Shown in pieces: positions 29,784 to 37,854 of a stretch of 46,612 nt of DNA (position 1 is the first letter of the stretch; every line of letters begins with the position of its first letter). A model generated the notes under the pieces. It saw only the letters and a list, made by a program, of their open reading frames with translations, was not told the origin of the DNA and searched no databases. A program made the translations under genes and the position numbers. Source of the stretch: Sphaerisporangium sp. (GTDB taxonomy: Bacteria > Actinomycetota > Actinomycetes > Streptosporangiales > Streptosporangiaceae); assembly GCA_025964675.1 (NCBI GenBank), contig JAOPYI010000292.1:1-46612 (forward strand), read 5' to 3'.

Positions 29784-30911
29784 TCAGTGGTCGGGGACGG
29801 GCGTCGAGCTGAAGTACGGCGCGCGTGCCAGCTCGGTGAAGGCGCGCCCTGCGGCGACGGTTGAGTCGAAGCGGGTGTCGCCCCGCGGCGCGCTCGGCGA
29901 GTCGAAGTAGACCAAGGCCTTGATCTGCGGATATCCCCGTATCTGCCGGCGGACCGAGTTGTAGAACGTCACCTTGAACCCCGGGTCGTCCTGACGCTCG
30001 AAGGCTCCCCACTCGGCCACCATGATCGGTTTGCCCGGGAACCGCATCTGCGTCCAGCGGTAGAAGCCGGGCCAGCTCGCGTGGTCGCCACGGGTCTTGT
30101 CGACCAGGTTGGCGAAGTCGCTCACCCGGCGGTCGGCGTACGGGTCGAGGCCTATCCAGTCGACGACGTCATCACCGGGGTAGAGGCGCTCGAACCAAGG
30201 TTTGGTGGCCCAGTTGGGCGCGCCCATGTAGGTCATGACCGTGACGGCGTTCCTGACGCCGTGCTCCCGGAGGCGCAGCACCACGTGGCGGAACATCGCG
30301 GCGTAGTCCTCGGCGGTCATCCCCGACCCCGGGCGCTCACGCACGTCGTTCTCCGGCTCGTGGTGGATGGTGAGGAAGAACCGTCCGTGCAGCCTGTGCC
30401 TGATCCTGTCGGCGACGCGGTCGATGCGGTCGTCGATCGCACCGCCGGCGATCTGGGCCCAGGTGTCGCGGACCGACGGCTTCCAGTTGATCAGCAGCAG
30501 CCTCTTCCTGGCGAGCTGCCGCTCCTCGGGCGTCGGAAACGGATCTCCGCCCCGGTGGTAGACGTGGATGATGTCGGCCCTGCGGCCCATGCGCTCCTCG
30601 GCGGCGGTGATGGCCTGCGACGGCGGCCGGCCGCCGAAGACGTCGGGGGCCACGCCCCACCACGCGCCGCAGCTCGGAATCAGCTTGGCCGTGGCGACAC
30701 AGCCCGGGGCGCCGCTCGGGGCCGCCATGCCGGTGGCGGACGCGCGGTTGCCGGTCACCGCCTCCCGGTGGGGCTTCACCGACGCCACGGCGTAGACGAT
30801 CAACCCGCAGCCGGCGACGATCCCGGTGCCCCAAAACCATATTCCCGTCAGTCTGCGCAAGACGGCCAAACCCCCTTTTAACCATTTCCATAGAAGGCTG
30901 GTATTCACCAT
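29784..30911 (-). CDS. Membrane-anchored GH26-like glycoside hydrolase
   Basis: The 375-residue protein has an N-terminal signal anchor (residues about 20-43, IWFWGTGIVAGCGLIVYAVA) and an extracellular TIM-barrel-like catalytic region. Candidate catalytic residues are the glutamate in TIHHEPEND (acid/base, near residue 184) and the glutamate in IMVAEWGAF (nucleophile, near 298). Spacing and flanking residues, including WIGLDPYA between them, resemble GH26 beta-mannanases and related enzymes. Codon 11 is TTA. It is divergent from the co-polymerase gene of the polysaccharide operon, so it may trim, release or recycle that polymer. The specific linkage cleaved cannot be read from sequence. Confidence 0.75.
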   Translation of the reverse strand: MVNTSLLWKWLKGGLAVLRRLTGIWFWGTGIVAGCGLIVYAVASVKPHREAVTGNRASATGMAAPSGAPGCVATAKLIPSCGAWWGVAPDVFGGRPPSQAITAAEERMGRRADIIHVYHRGGDPFPTPEERQLARKRLLLINWKPSVRDTWAQIAGGAIDDRIDRVADRIRHRLHGRFFLTIHHEPENDVRERPGSGMTAEDYAAMFRHVVLRLREHGVRNAVTVMTYMGAPNWATKPWFERLYPGDDVVDWIGLDPYADRRVSDFANLVDKTRGDHASWPGFYRWTQMRFPGKPIMVAEWGAFERQDDPGFKVTFYNSVRRQIRGYPQIKALVYFDSPSAPRGDTRFDSTVAAGRAFTELARAPYFSSTPVPDH

Positions 30912-31064
30912 GCCACTAATCGGCGCCGGGTCGCCGGAAACTCGGTACCCCTCACCGAGCTGGTGCTTCCCATTTATGGAAATATCGGGTTATGCCCGCC
31001 AGCTGAGCGGATTCACCGTCCACAAAAAACCCTCGTATGCGATCGAGCAATCTTGGGTTGTGCC

Positions 31065-31070
31065 TATAGT
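31065..31070 (+). promoter_or_regulatory. Possible -10 of the polysaccharide operon
   Basis: TATAGT at 31065-31070 lies in the 260-nt spacer between the GH26-like gene and the co-polymerase gene. No convincing -35 is seen. It would give a leader of about 95 nt. Confidence 0.3.
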
Positions 31071-31133
31071 TTCCTGAATCTGTTCCTGGAGGCCGTCCGT
31101 CGCGATGACTTCGGAGAAACAAAAGAGACAGAT

Positions 31134-31175
31134 ATGCATGACAACCCCACACCGAGAGGCCTGCCGTTTCCATGA
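31134..31175 (+). CDS. Possible 13-residue leader peptide coupled to the co-polymerase gene
   Basis: ATG 31134 opens a short frame, MHDNPTPRGLPFP, whose TGA (31173-31175) overlaps the ATG of the Wzz-like gene at 31172. The ribosome binding site is poor (AGAGAC). The overlap mirrors the couplings used through the rest of the operon. It may be a real coupling peptide or chance. Confidence 0.25.
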   Translation: MHDNPTPRGLPFP

Positions 31176-32428
31176 GCCATCCGGCGTCCTCAGTCCCCGG
31201 CCCGGCCACCGGGCGCGAGTTCGCCGAGTTCGGCTCGATGCTGCTGCGGCGCCGGGTCGCGCTCGCCGGGTTCGTGCTGGCCGGCATCTGCTCCGGCGGC
31301 ATCATGCTCGCGATGACCCCGCCGTCCTACACGGCGACCGCCGAGGTTCTCGTGTTCCCGACGGGCGCGCAGGACCAGACGAACCAGACGAGCCAGCGCC
31401 AGCGCGAGCCGCTCAACCTCGACACCGAGGCGCAGATCGCCCGCTCCGCCGTGGTCGCCTCCCGCGCCGCGCGCACCCTCAAGGTCAAGGACCCCGACAC
31501 GCTCAAGGACCAGGTCGCGGTCAGCGTGCCGCCCAACTCGGCCGTGTTGTCCGTTTCCTACACCGCCCGCGACCCGGTCACGGCCGCGGCCGCCGCCGAG
31601 GCGTTCGCCAAGGCGTATCTCTCCAACCGCGAGGCGACGGCCAAGCAGGCGCTCGACGCCCAGCTCAAGGTGCTCGCCGGCAAGCTGCGCGAGGTCGACT
31701 CCACTCTCGCGACGACCGTCTCGGGCCTGTCTCGTCTGACGGCCGGGTCGGCGGCGCGCACCATCGCCGCCCAGCGGCAGAGCCTTCTGAGCAAGCAGGT
31801 CTACAACCTCACCGTGAAGTACGACGCGCTCAAGACCGTCGCGGTCACGCCGGGCAGCGTCATCAGCGACGCCCGCCCGCCCGCGTCGCCCTCGCAGCCG
31901 AGCCCGCCGCTCTACCTCGGCAGCGGGCTGTTCCTCGGCCTGCTGGCCGGCGCCGGGGCCGCCATGGTCCGCGACCGCCTCGACACGCGGCTCAGGACCG
32001 CCGCCGACGTCGAGCGTCTGTCCGGGCTCCCCGTCCTTTGCGAGGGCGAGAACGCCCGCGAGCTGCGCCAGCTGGCCATGGCCGTGGCGCGTCACCTTCG
32101 CGACGGCGGCGAGCTGCTCGTCCGTAGCGTGTCCCCCCACACCGACCCGGAGCCGATCGCCGACGACCTGCGCGTGGCGCTGACCGGCCTCGCGCCGATC
32201 TGGGTGCGCACCGACCATGCGGCACGCGCCGACGCCGCCCTGCTGGTCGTCGAGAGCCACGCGGCCCGGTCCAAGCAGCTCGCCCAGGCCGTACGGCAGC
32301 TCCGGCGGACCGACACGGCGGCGCTCGGCGTGATCCTGCTGTCCTCCCCCACCCCGCTGCCGCGCGGCGACAATCGTCCCGGCCTCGGCCACCGCCACCC
32401 GACCGACCCGACGGCACGGGCCTCGTGA
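31172..32428 (+). CDS. Wzz/Wzc-like polysaccharide co-polymerase with a degenerate kinase domain
   Basis: This 418-residue inner-membrane protein sets chain length and export of surface polysaccharide. A Wzz topology is clear: short cytoplasmic N-terminus, membrane segment at about residues 29-48, a periplasmic-type loop with coiled coil (residues 85-235), second membrane segment at about 248-266 (LFLGLLAGAGAAMV). The cytoplasmic tail aligns with BY-kinase/ParA-like domains, but the Walker A site is replaced by SVSPHTDPEPIADDL near residues 319-333. A Walker B-like ADAALLVVE remains near 363-371. No C-terminal tyrosine cluster is present. It is therefore probably a structural rather than catalytic partner of polymerisation. 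The next gene starts inside its stop codon. Confidence 0.85.
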   Translation: MSHPASSVPGPATGREFAEFGSMLLRRRVALAGFVLAGICSGGIMLAMTPPSYTATAEVLVFPTGAQDQTNQTSQRQREPLNLDTEAQIARSAVVASRAARTLKVKDPDTLKDQVAVSVPPNSAVLSVSYTARDPVTAAAAAEAFAKAYLSNREATAKQALDAQLKVLAGKLREVDSTLATTVSGLSRLTAGSAARTIAAQRQSLLSKQVYNLTVKYDALKTVAVTPGSVISDARPPASPSQPSPPLYLGSGLFLGLLAGAGAAMVRDRLDTRLRTAADVERLSGLPVLCEGENARELRQLAMAVARHLRDGGELLVRSVSPHTDPEPIADDLRVALTGLAPIWVRTDHAARADAALLVVESHAARSKQLAQAVRQLRRTDTAALGVILLSSPTPLPRGDNRPGLGHRHPTDPTARAS

Positions 32429-33735
32429 GGCTGCCTCCCCCCGCCACCTGGCCGATCGCCGCCCTCCTCGTCGGGTACCCCCTCTGGTGGGCGCTGGGCT
32501 TCGGTGGCCTCTCGATCGTCGTCGTCGCCTGTCCCATGGCGGTCGTGCTCTGGCGGCGCCGGCCCATCACAGTGCCCAAGGGCATGGGCCTTTGGGCGCT
32601 GCTCATCGTGGGCTACCTCGTCAGCGCGCTCATGCTCGGCGACACGCCCCCCGGCACCTACGGCGAGCTCGGAACCGGCCGCGTCCTCGGCTACGCCATG
32701 CGGCTCACGCTGTACGTCTCGCTGCTGGTCATGGTGCTCTACCTCGGCAACCTCACCCAGCGTGAGCTGCCGCAGCTCACGCTCGTGCGCATGCTCGGCG
32801 TGCTGCTCGTCACCACCGTGGCGGGGGGGCTGCTGGGCGTGGCTGCCCCGAGCTTCGAGTTCACCTCGCCCCTGGAGATGGTCCTGCCCGGGTGGATCAG
32901 CGGCAACTCCTACGTGCGCAACCTGATCCATCCGACGGCCGCCCAGGTGCAGCACGTCCTCGGGCACGCCTCGCCACGCCCAGAGGCGCCGTTCGAGTGG
33001 GCCAACGCCTGGGGCAGCAACATCTCGGTGCTGCTGATCTGGTTCGTCGTCGGCTGGTGGACCTACGGCGGGCCGGTGCGGCGGGTCCTGTGCGTGGCGG
33101 TCGCCGGGCTGGCCACGATCCCGATCGTCTACTCGCTCAACCGGGGCCTGTGGATCGGCCTCGGCGTCGCCGTCGCGTACGTCCTCATGCGCGCCCGGCC
33201 TCGTACGGGGCTGGCGATCGGCACGGCCCTCGCGGCGGCGGCGCTCGTGTTCGTCGCCGGGCCGCTCAACACGATCGTGGCCCAGCGCCTGGACAGCCCG
33301 CACAGCAACCGCATCAGGGCCTTCACGGTCGCGTCCACGCTGGAGGCGGCCACCCACTCGCCGGTCATCGGGTACGGCAACACCCGTAACGCCTTCGGCA
33401 ACTACCAGACGATCACCACGGGCAAGACCGACTGGTGCGCCGAGTGCGGCCATCCCCCGCTTGGCAGCGACGGGCAGATCTGGCTGCTGCTGATCACCCA
33501 GGGCTTCACCGGTGCCCTGCTCTACGTCGCGTTCTTCATGGGTGCCATCCACCGCTTCTGGCACGACCGCACGCCGATCGGCCAGGCAGGCACGCTCGTC
33601 ATGATCCTCGTGCTGCTCTACATGTTCGTCTACGACGGCCTGGTCACCGCGTTGAGCCTTTATTTGATCTCGTTCGCCCTGCTGTGGCGCAACTCGGCGG
33701 TGGCGACCACGGCGGCGCCGGGCGCCCGTCCGTGA
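32425..33735 (+). CDS. Wzy-like polysaccharide polymerase (O-antigen ligase family)
   Basis: The 436-residue polytopic membrane protein has about ten hydrophobic segments spread over its length. The large loop after residue 280 contains a HSNRIRAFTVAST segment and a PVIGYGNTRN motif that match the Wzy_C/O-antigen-ligase region (RxxxW/GxGxxN-type loop). Hydrophobic segments resume to the C-terminus (LYVAFFMGAIHRFW, MILVLLYMFVYDGLVTALS). This family polymerises undecaprenyl-linked repeat units or ligates chains at the outer face of the membrane. GTG 32425 overlaps the previous stop as GTGA, so translation is coupled. Which activity (polymerase or ligase) is inference; presence of a co-polymerase and a flippase favours polymerase. 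Confidence 0.85.
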   Translation: MRLPPPATWPIAALLVGYPLWWALGFGGLSIVVVACPMAVVLWRRRPITVPKGMGLWALLIVGYLVSALMLGDTPPGTYGELGTGRVLGYAMRLTLYVSLLVMVLYLGNLTQRELPQLTLVRMLGVLLVTTVAGGLLGVAAPSFEFTSPLEMVLPGWISGNSYVRNLIHPTAAQVQHVLGHASPRPEAPFEWANAWGSNISVLLIWFVVGWWTYGGPVRRVLCVAVAGLATIPIVYSLNRGLWIGLGVAVAYVLMRARPRTGLAIGTALAAAALVFVAGPLNTIVAQRLDSPHSNRIRAFTVASTLEAATHSPVIGYGNTRNAFGNYQTITTGKTDWCAECGHPPLGSDGQIWLLLITQGFTGALLYVAFFMGAIHRFWHDRTPIGQAGTLVMILVLLYMFVYDGLVTALSLYLISFALLWRNSAVATTAAPGARP

Positions 33736-34667
33736 GGGACTTCCGCGCGCGGCTGCGCTATCTCGACGAGGTGATCCCCCTGCTGTATCCCCCTCCCACC
33801 TCGGGTGCGGTGGACCGCGCCCCGTACGCCCTGGTCCCGAGCAGGTTCCTGCCGCGTCGCCTCGCGCCCCGGTCCCGCTGGCTGCCGGGACGGCGACGCC
33901 TTCCCCAGGGGCCCCGCACGATCGAAGGCCATCTCAGCGAGGTGTTCGGGGAGCGGGTCAGGGCCACCTCCCACGTACGACCGGCCCTGCGCGCCAACCG
34001 CAAACCCATCCTGGAGATCCACGGTGCCTCCGGGAAGCTGCTCGCCTTCGTCAAGATCGGCGACTCCGACCGCTCGCGGGGGCTTGTCCGGCACGAGAGC
34101 GCGACGCTGGAACTGCTGGCGGCCACGCCCCTGAAGGTCGTGGTGAGCCCGGCCGTCCTGCATCACGGGCTCTGGAACGGCCTGGAGGTGCTGGCACTCT
34201 CCCCGCTGCCGACGCGGCGCGGCCGGGTCTCCCCGTCCCTGCTCAACCGCGCGGTCCAGGAGATCGCCACGCTCGGCCTGACACGCGTGGACCACGTCTC
34301 GCACGGTCACCACGCCTGGCACGGTGACTTCTCCCCGTGGAACATGGCGCCCGCACCCGACGGCCGCCTGCTGGTGTGGGACTGGGAACGCTTCGCCACC
34401 GGCGTGCCCCTGGGCTTCGACGCCCTCCACCACTTCTTCCAGCGGGCGCTGCGCCGGATGTCTCCCCCCGTCGCCGCCGAGGCGTGCCTGGCACAAGCCG
34501 TACGGACGCTCACGCCCTTCGGGCTGTCGGAGGGCGAGTCGCGGGAAACGGCGGTCCGCTACCTGATCACTCTGGCCGACCGGTATGAGCGGGACGGCCA
34601 CCAGCCGCTCGGGCCCCCCTCCGAGTGGCTCAGCCCCCTCATCGACCACCAGGAGGTCCTGCCATGA
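33732..34667 (+). CDS. APH-fold small-molecule kinase in the polysaccharide operon
   Basis: The 311-residue protein of the aminoglycoside-phosphotransferase/choline-kinase fold has a catalytic loop WHGDFSPWNM near residue 195 and a metal-binding LLVWDWERFATG near residue 213. These match the HGDxxxxN and DxD-type motifs. An N-terminal lysine-bearing segment FVKIGDSDRSRGLVRHE provides the likely ATP-lysine near residue 105. Its place between the polymerase and a sulfotransferase argues against antibiotic resistance and for phosphorylation of a sugar, lipid or polymer end. GTG 33732 overlaps the polymerase stop (GTGA), and its own stop overlaps the next start (ATGA). Substrate unknown. Confidence 0.78.
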   Translation: MRDFRARLRYLDEVIPLLYPPPTSGAVDRAPYALVPSRFLPRRLAPRSRWLPGRRRLPQGPRTIEGHLSEVFGERVRATSHVRPALRANRKPILEIHGASGKLLAFVKIGDSDRSRGLVRHESATLELLAATPLKVVVSPAVLHHGLWNGLEVLALSPLPTRRGRVSPSLLNRAVQEIATLGLTRVDHVSHGHHAWHGDFSPWNMAPAPDGRLLVWDWERFATGVPLGFDALHHFFQRALRRMSPPVAAEACLAQAVRTLTPFGLSEGESRETAVRYLITLADRYERDGHQPLGPPSEWLSPLIDHQEVLP

Positions 34668-35521
34668 ACCGCACCGTGAAGAGGTCCGCGCACGCCGTCT
34701 CCCATACGGCGGGGCGGCTCACCGTCAGCGGCCGGCTCCTGCCGTCGTTCCTCATCGTGGGAGCGCAGCGCTGTGGCACGACATCCCTGTACCGCGCACT
34801 GGCCCAGCACCCTCTGGTGCTCAAACCCGTGCTTCGCAAGGGCGTCCACTACTTCGACACCGCGTACGGGAAGGGGCCGTCGTGGTACCGCGCGCACTTC
34901 CCGCTGAAGGCCACCGCCCACCGTCTGGAGCGGAGGTACGGCCTCCGCCCCCTCGCCTTCGAGTCATCCCCGTACTACCTGTTCCACCCGCTGGCAGCGT
35001 CCAGGATCGTCTGTGACCTGCCGGGGGCAAAGCTGATCGTGCTGGTCCGCGACCCGGTCGAGCGGGCGTACTCCGCTCACGCGCACGAGGTGGCGCGCGG
35101 CTTCGAGACCGAGCCGTCGTTCCACCGCGCGCTCGAGTTGGAGCCCCACCGGCTCGCCGGTGAGGTGGAGCGGCTCTGCGAGGAGCCGCACGCGGTCAGC
35201 CACGCCCACCGTCACCACGCGTACGTCCGCCGGGGGCAGTACGCCGAGCAGCTCGCGCGGCTGGAGCCGATGTTCGGCAGGGGCCGCATGCATGTGGTGG
35301 ACAGTGGGCGGTTCTTCACCTCGCCGGAGAGCGTCTACGACGAGGTGCTGGAGTTCCTCGGGCTGCCCCGCCTCGGCGATCCCGTCTTCGACCGGCACAA
35401 CGCCCGGCCCCGCGCGGTCGGCATGCCCGAGGCGGTACGGCACGCGCTGTCGGAGCACTTCGCCTCCTGGGACGACAAGCTGGAGCCCTGGCTCGGCGGC
35501 ATGCCCTCATGGCGCCGATGA
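34664..35521 (+). CDS. Sulfotransferase, glycosaminoglycan-type
   Basis: The 285-residue PAPS-dependent sulfotransferase has a 5'-phosphosulfate-binding loop FLIVGAQRCGTTSLYRAL at residues 28-45. KGVHYFD follows, the pattern seen in heparan-sulfate-type enzymes. The 3'-phosphate-binding RDPVERAYSAHAHEV is near residue 125, and a YVRRGQYAEQL segment lies near 190. These are the landmarks of Sulfotransfer_1-type enzymes that act on polysaccharides. ATG 34664 overlaps the preceding stop (ATGA) and has AGGAGG about 7 nt upstream. It probably sulfates a sugar hydroxyl or amine of the locus polymer or its lipid-linked precursor. No signal peptide, so it is cytoplasmic and would act before export. 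Confidence 0.88.
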   Translation: MNRTVKRSAHAVSHTAGRLTVSGRLLPSFLIVGAQRCGTTSLYRALAQHPLVLKPVLRKGVHYFDTAYGKGPSWYRAHFPLKATAHRLERRYGLRPLAFESSPYYLFHPLAASRIVCDLPGAKLIVLVRDPVERAYSAHAHEVARGFETEPSFHRALELEPHRLAGEVERLCEEPHAVSHAHRHHAYVRRGQYAEQLARLEPMFGRGRMHVVDSGRFFTSPESVYDEVLEFLGLPRLGDPVFDRHNARPRAVGMPEAVRHALSEHFASWDDKLEPWLGGMPSWRR

Positions 35522-36849
35522 CCGGCGGTATGGCTTCGCTGGTCAGGGGAGGCATCGCGGGGCTCGCCGGGGCTGTGGTGGGGGCGGGGTCGCAGTTTCT
35601 GGTCGTGGTCGCCGTGACCCGGGGGCTCGACGCCGCCAGGGCGGGCGCCCTCTTCACCGCGATCACGCTGTGCCTGATGATCGCGGGCATACTCCGGCTC
35701 GACTCGGGCAACGGGCTGATCTACTTCATCGCCCGGTCCCGGGAGCACGGCCACGCCGACATATCCGGATTTTTCCGTGTAGCCCTGACACCTGTGATCG
35801 TGGTGTCCATCGCCACAGCGGCCCTCCTGATCTCCTGCCAGGACGCCATCACTGCGACGCTGATGCCCGGACCGGCCACGGCCGTGCTCGGGCCGGCGCT
35901 TCGCACGCTCGCCATCGCGCTGCCCGTCATCGTGTGCGCCGACATCCTCGTCTCCGCGACCCGCGGCTTCGGGGCGATGCGCCCGACAGCCCTGCTCAGC
36001 GGGGTGCTCCAGCCGGGAGCGCAGCTCGTCCTCGTAGGGGCCCTGGCCCTGACCGGCGCGGCGGCGGGAGTCGGATGGGCACTGCCCGCGGCCTGGGCCG
36101 TGCCCGCCCTGCCGGTGCTGCTCCTGAGCGCTCTCTGGCTACGCCGCCGGGTGCCCTCCGGGCCGTACATCCCGGGAACCGCACGACAGTTCTGGCGCTA
36201 CACCGGGCCGCGCGCCCTCGGCGGCGCGGCGCAGGCCGTGTTCCAGCGGCTCGACATCGTGATCGTGGCGGCGCTCGCCGGGCCGGAGGCCGCCGCCCTT
36301 TACACCGCCGCGACCAGGTTCAAGGTGGTCGGCCAGCTCGTCAACCAGGGGCTCACCCAGGCCGTGCAGCCTCGCCTGGTCCGGGCGATGGCGGAAGGCG
36401 ACCTTCCCCTCGCCCGCAAGCTCTACCAGACCACCACGATGTGGCTGGTGGTCCTGACGTGGCCGGTATGGGTGGGATACGCCGTGCTGGCGCCGTGGCT
36501 GCTGCGGGTGTTCGGCGAGGGCTACCGCGACGGGGCCACCGTGGCGGTGGTGCTCGCCACCACCATGATGCTGGCCACGGCGTGCGGCATGGTCGACGTC
36601 GTGCTCATCGCCGCCGGGCACACCGCTTCCAGCATGATGAACATCCTCGGCGCCATCGCCGTGACCGTGGCCCTGGACGTCGTGCTGATCCCCTCCCACG
36701 GCCCGCTCGGCGCCGCCCTCGGCTGGTCGGGCGGGGTCCTGGCCAAGAACCTGCTCCCCCTGCTCCAGATCGCCCGCCTGTACGACCTGCGCCCCTTCGG
36801 GTCCCACAGCCTTCCCTCCATGCGTCCATGGCGAGCGGAGGAGGCGTGA
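35518..36849 (+). CDS. Wzx-like polysaccharide flippase
   Basis: The 443-residue membrane transporter of the MOP/polysaccharide-flippase group has about 12 hydrophobic segments. The N-terminal half has a GIAGLAGAVVGAGSQF segment and the VTRGLDAARAGALF pattern common to flippases. The middle has an LGGAAQAVFQRLDIVIVA helix. The C-terminus ends near IARLYDLRPFG. Such proteins move undecaprenyl-linked repeats across the membrane before polymerisation. ATG 35518 overlaps the sulfotransferase stop (ATGA); an ATG at 35509 is an alternative. The stop overlaps a GTG of the next gene. Because the sulfotransferases are cytoplasmic, sulfation of the repeat would come before this step. Confidence 0.87.
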   Translation: MTGGMASLVRGGIAGLAGAVVGAGSQFLVVVAVTRGLDAARAGALFTAITLCLMIAGILRLDSGNGLIYFIARSREHGHADISGFFRVALTPVIVVSIATAALLISCQDAITATLMPGPATAVLGPALRTLAIALPVIVCADILVSATRGFGAMRPTALLSGVLQPGAQLVLVGALALTGAAAGVGWALPAAWAVPALPVLLLSALWLRRRVPSGPYIPGTARQFWRYTGPRALGGAAQAVFQRLDIVIVAALAGPEAAALYTAATRFKVVGQLVNQGLTQAVQPRLVRAMAEGDLPLARKLYQTTTMWLVVLTWPVWVGYAVLAPWLLRVFGEGYRDGATVAVVLATTMMLATACGMVDVVLIAAGHTASSMMNILGAIAVTVALDVVLIPSHGPLGAALGWSGGVLAKNLLPLLQIARLYDLRPFGSHSLPSMRPWRAEEA

Positions 36850-36872
36850 ATCCGCCCGGAGAGGAGGCGACC

Positions 36873-37823
36873 GTGAAGGCGCCCGCGGATGAGTGGGGCG
36901 TGAAGGCCCCTGTCCTGGTCACAGGTCTGCCGAGGAGCGGCACTAGCTGGGCGGGCAAGATGCTCGCCGCCGGTGGTGGCGTGGTCTACGTCAACGAGCC
37001 GCTCAACCCCGAGCGCCCCCCGGGCCGCTCCCCCGGGGTGTTGAACGCCACGGTCTCGCACAGGTTTCAGTACATCTGCGAGGACAACGAGGGGCCCTGG
37101 CTGCGCGCCTTCGCCGACACGGTGGCCCTGCGCTACGGGTACGCCGCCGAGCTGCGCCGCAACCGCTCGCCCGGCGACCTGGCACGCCTGGCGAGGAACG
37201 CCTCCGCCTTCACCCTCGGCAGGCTGCGCGGTCGCCGGGCGCTGCTCGACGACCCGTTCGCGCTGTTCTCCGCGGGCTGGTTCGCCGAGCGCCTGGGCTG
37301 CCGGGTGGTCCTGCTGGTCCGTGACCCGGTTTCGTTCGTCGCGAGCTGGCAGCGGCTCGGGTGGACGGTCTACTTCCACGAGCTGCTCGAACAGCCGCTG
37401 CTGGTCCGCGATCACCCAGCGGTCGAGCGGCTGCGCCCGCTGGTCGGCTCGCAGGACCGCGTCGCGAAGGCCGCCGCCCTGTGGGGCGTTGCACGCGACG
37501 TCTCACAGGCACTGGACGACCGGAATCCGGCCATCCGGCTGGTCTGCTACGAGGATCTCGCCGCCGACCCGGTCGCGGGCTTTCGCGAGCTGTACACCTG
37601 GTGCGGACTCGAGTGGTCACCGAGGGCCGCCAGGCGGGTGGAGCGGGCCTGCACGACGGCGGGCGGCCGACCGGACGGCTCAGAGGGCAGCGGCTTCGCG
37701 TGGTCCGGCCTGTCCCGTACGGCCTACCGGCCCATGGACTCGCGCCGGGCCCTCACCCGCCACCGTGACCACCTCACCGCGGAGGAGATCACCCGGGTCC
37801 GCGATCTGTCTCGAACCCGATGA
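36873..37823 (+). CDS. Sulfotransferase family protein
   Basis: This PAPS-dependent sulfotransferase of about 316 residues has phosphosulfate-binding VLVTGLPRSGTSWAGKML at residues 12-29 and 3'-phosphate-binding LVRDPVSFVASWQRLGW near residues 148-164. The GEP-like YVNEPLNPERPPG and the C-terminal RHRDHLTAEEITRVRD are typical of Sulfotransfer_3 proteins. GTG 36873 is chosen because GGAGG lies about 7 nt upstream. A GTG at 36846 overlaps the flippase stop (GTGA) and may be used instead, adding nine residues. The acceptor is unknown. It differs clearly in sequence from the first and third sulfotransferases, which suggests a different acceptor position. It is the last gene of the rightward operon. 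Confidence 0.85.
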   Translation: MKAPADEWGVKAPVLVTGLPRSGTSWAGKMLAAGGGVVYVNEPLNPERPPGRSPGVLNATVSHRFQYICEDNEGPWLRAFADTVALRYGYAAELRRNRSPGDLARLARNASAFTLGRLRGRRALLDDPFALFSAGWFAERLGCRVVLLVRDPVSFVASWQRLGWTVYFHELLEQPLLVRDHPAVERLRPLVGSQDRVAKAAALWGVARDVSQALDDRNPAIRLVCYEDLAADPVAGFRELYTWCGLEWSPRAARRVERACTTAGGRPDGSEGSGFAWSGLSRTAYRPMDSRRALTRHRDHLTAEEITRVRDLSRTR

Positions 37824-37854
37824 CCAGGGCGCCTTAGGTCTCCCGCCATCGCGA

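Noticed and set aside
35160-36845. N-terminal two thirds of an 887-codon plus-strand frame ending at 37823
   Set aside because: This part overlaps the first sulfotransferase and the flippase in another frame; only the segment from 36873 encodes a sulfotransferase.
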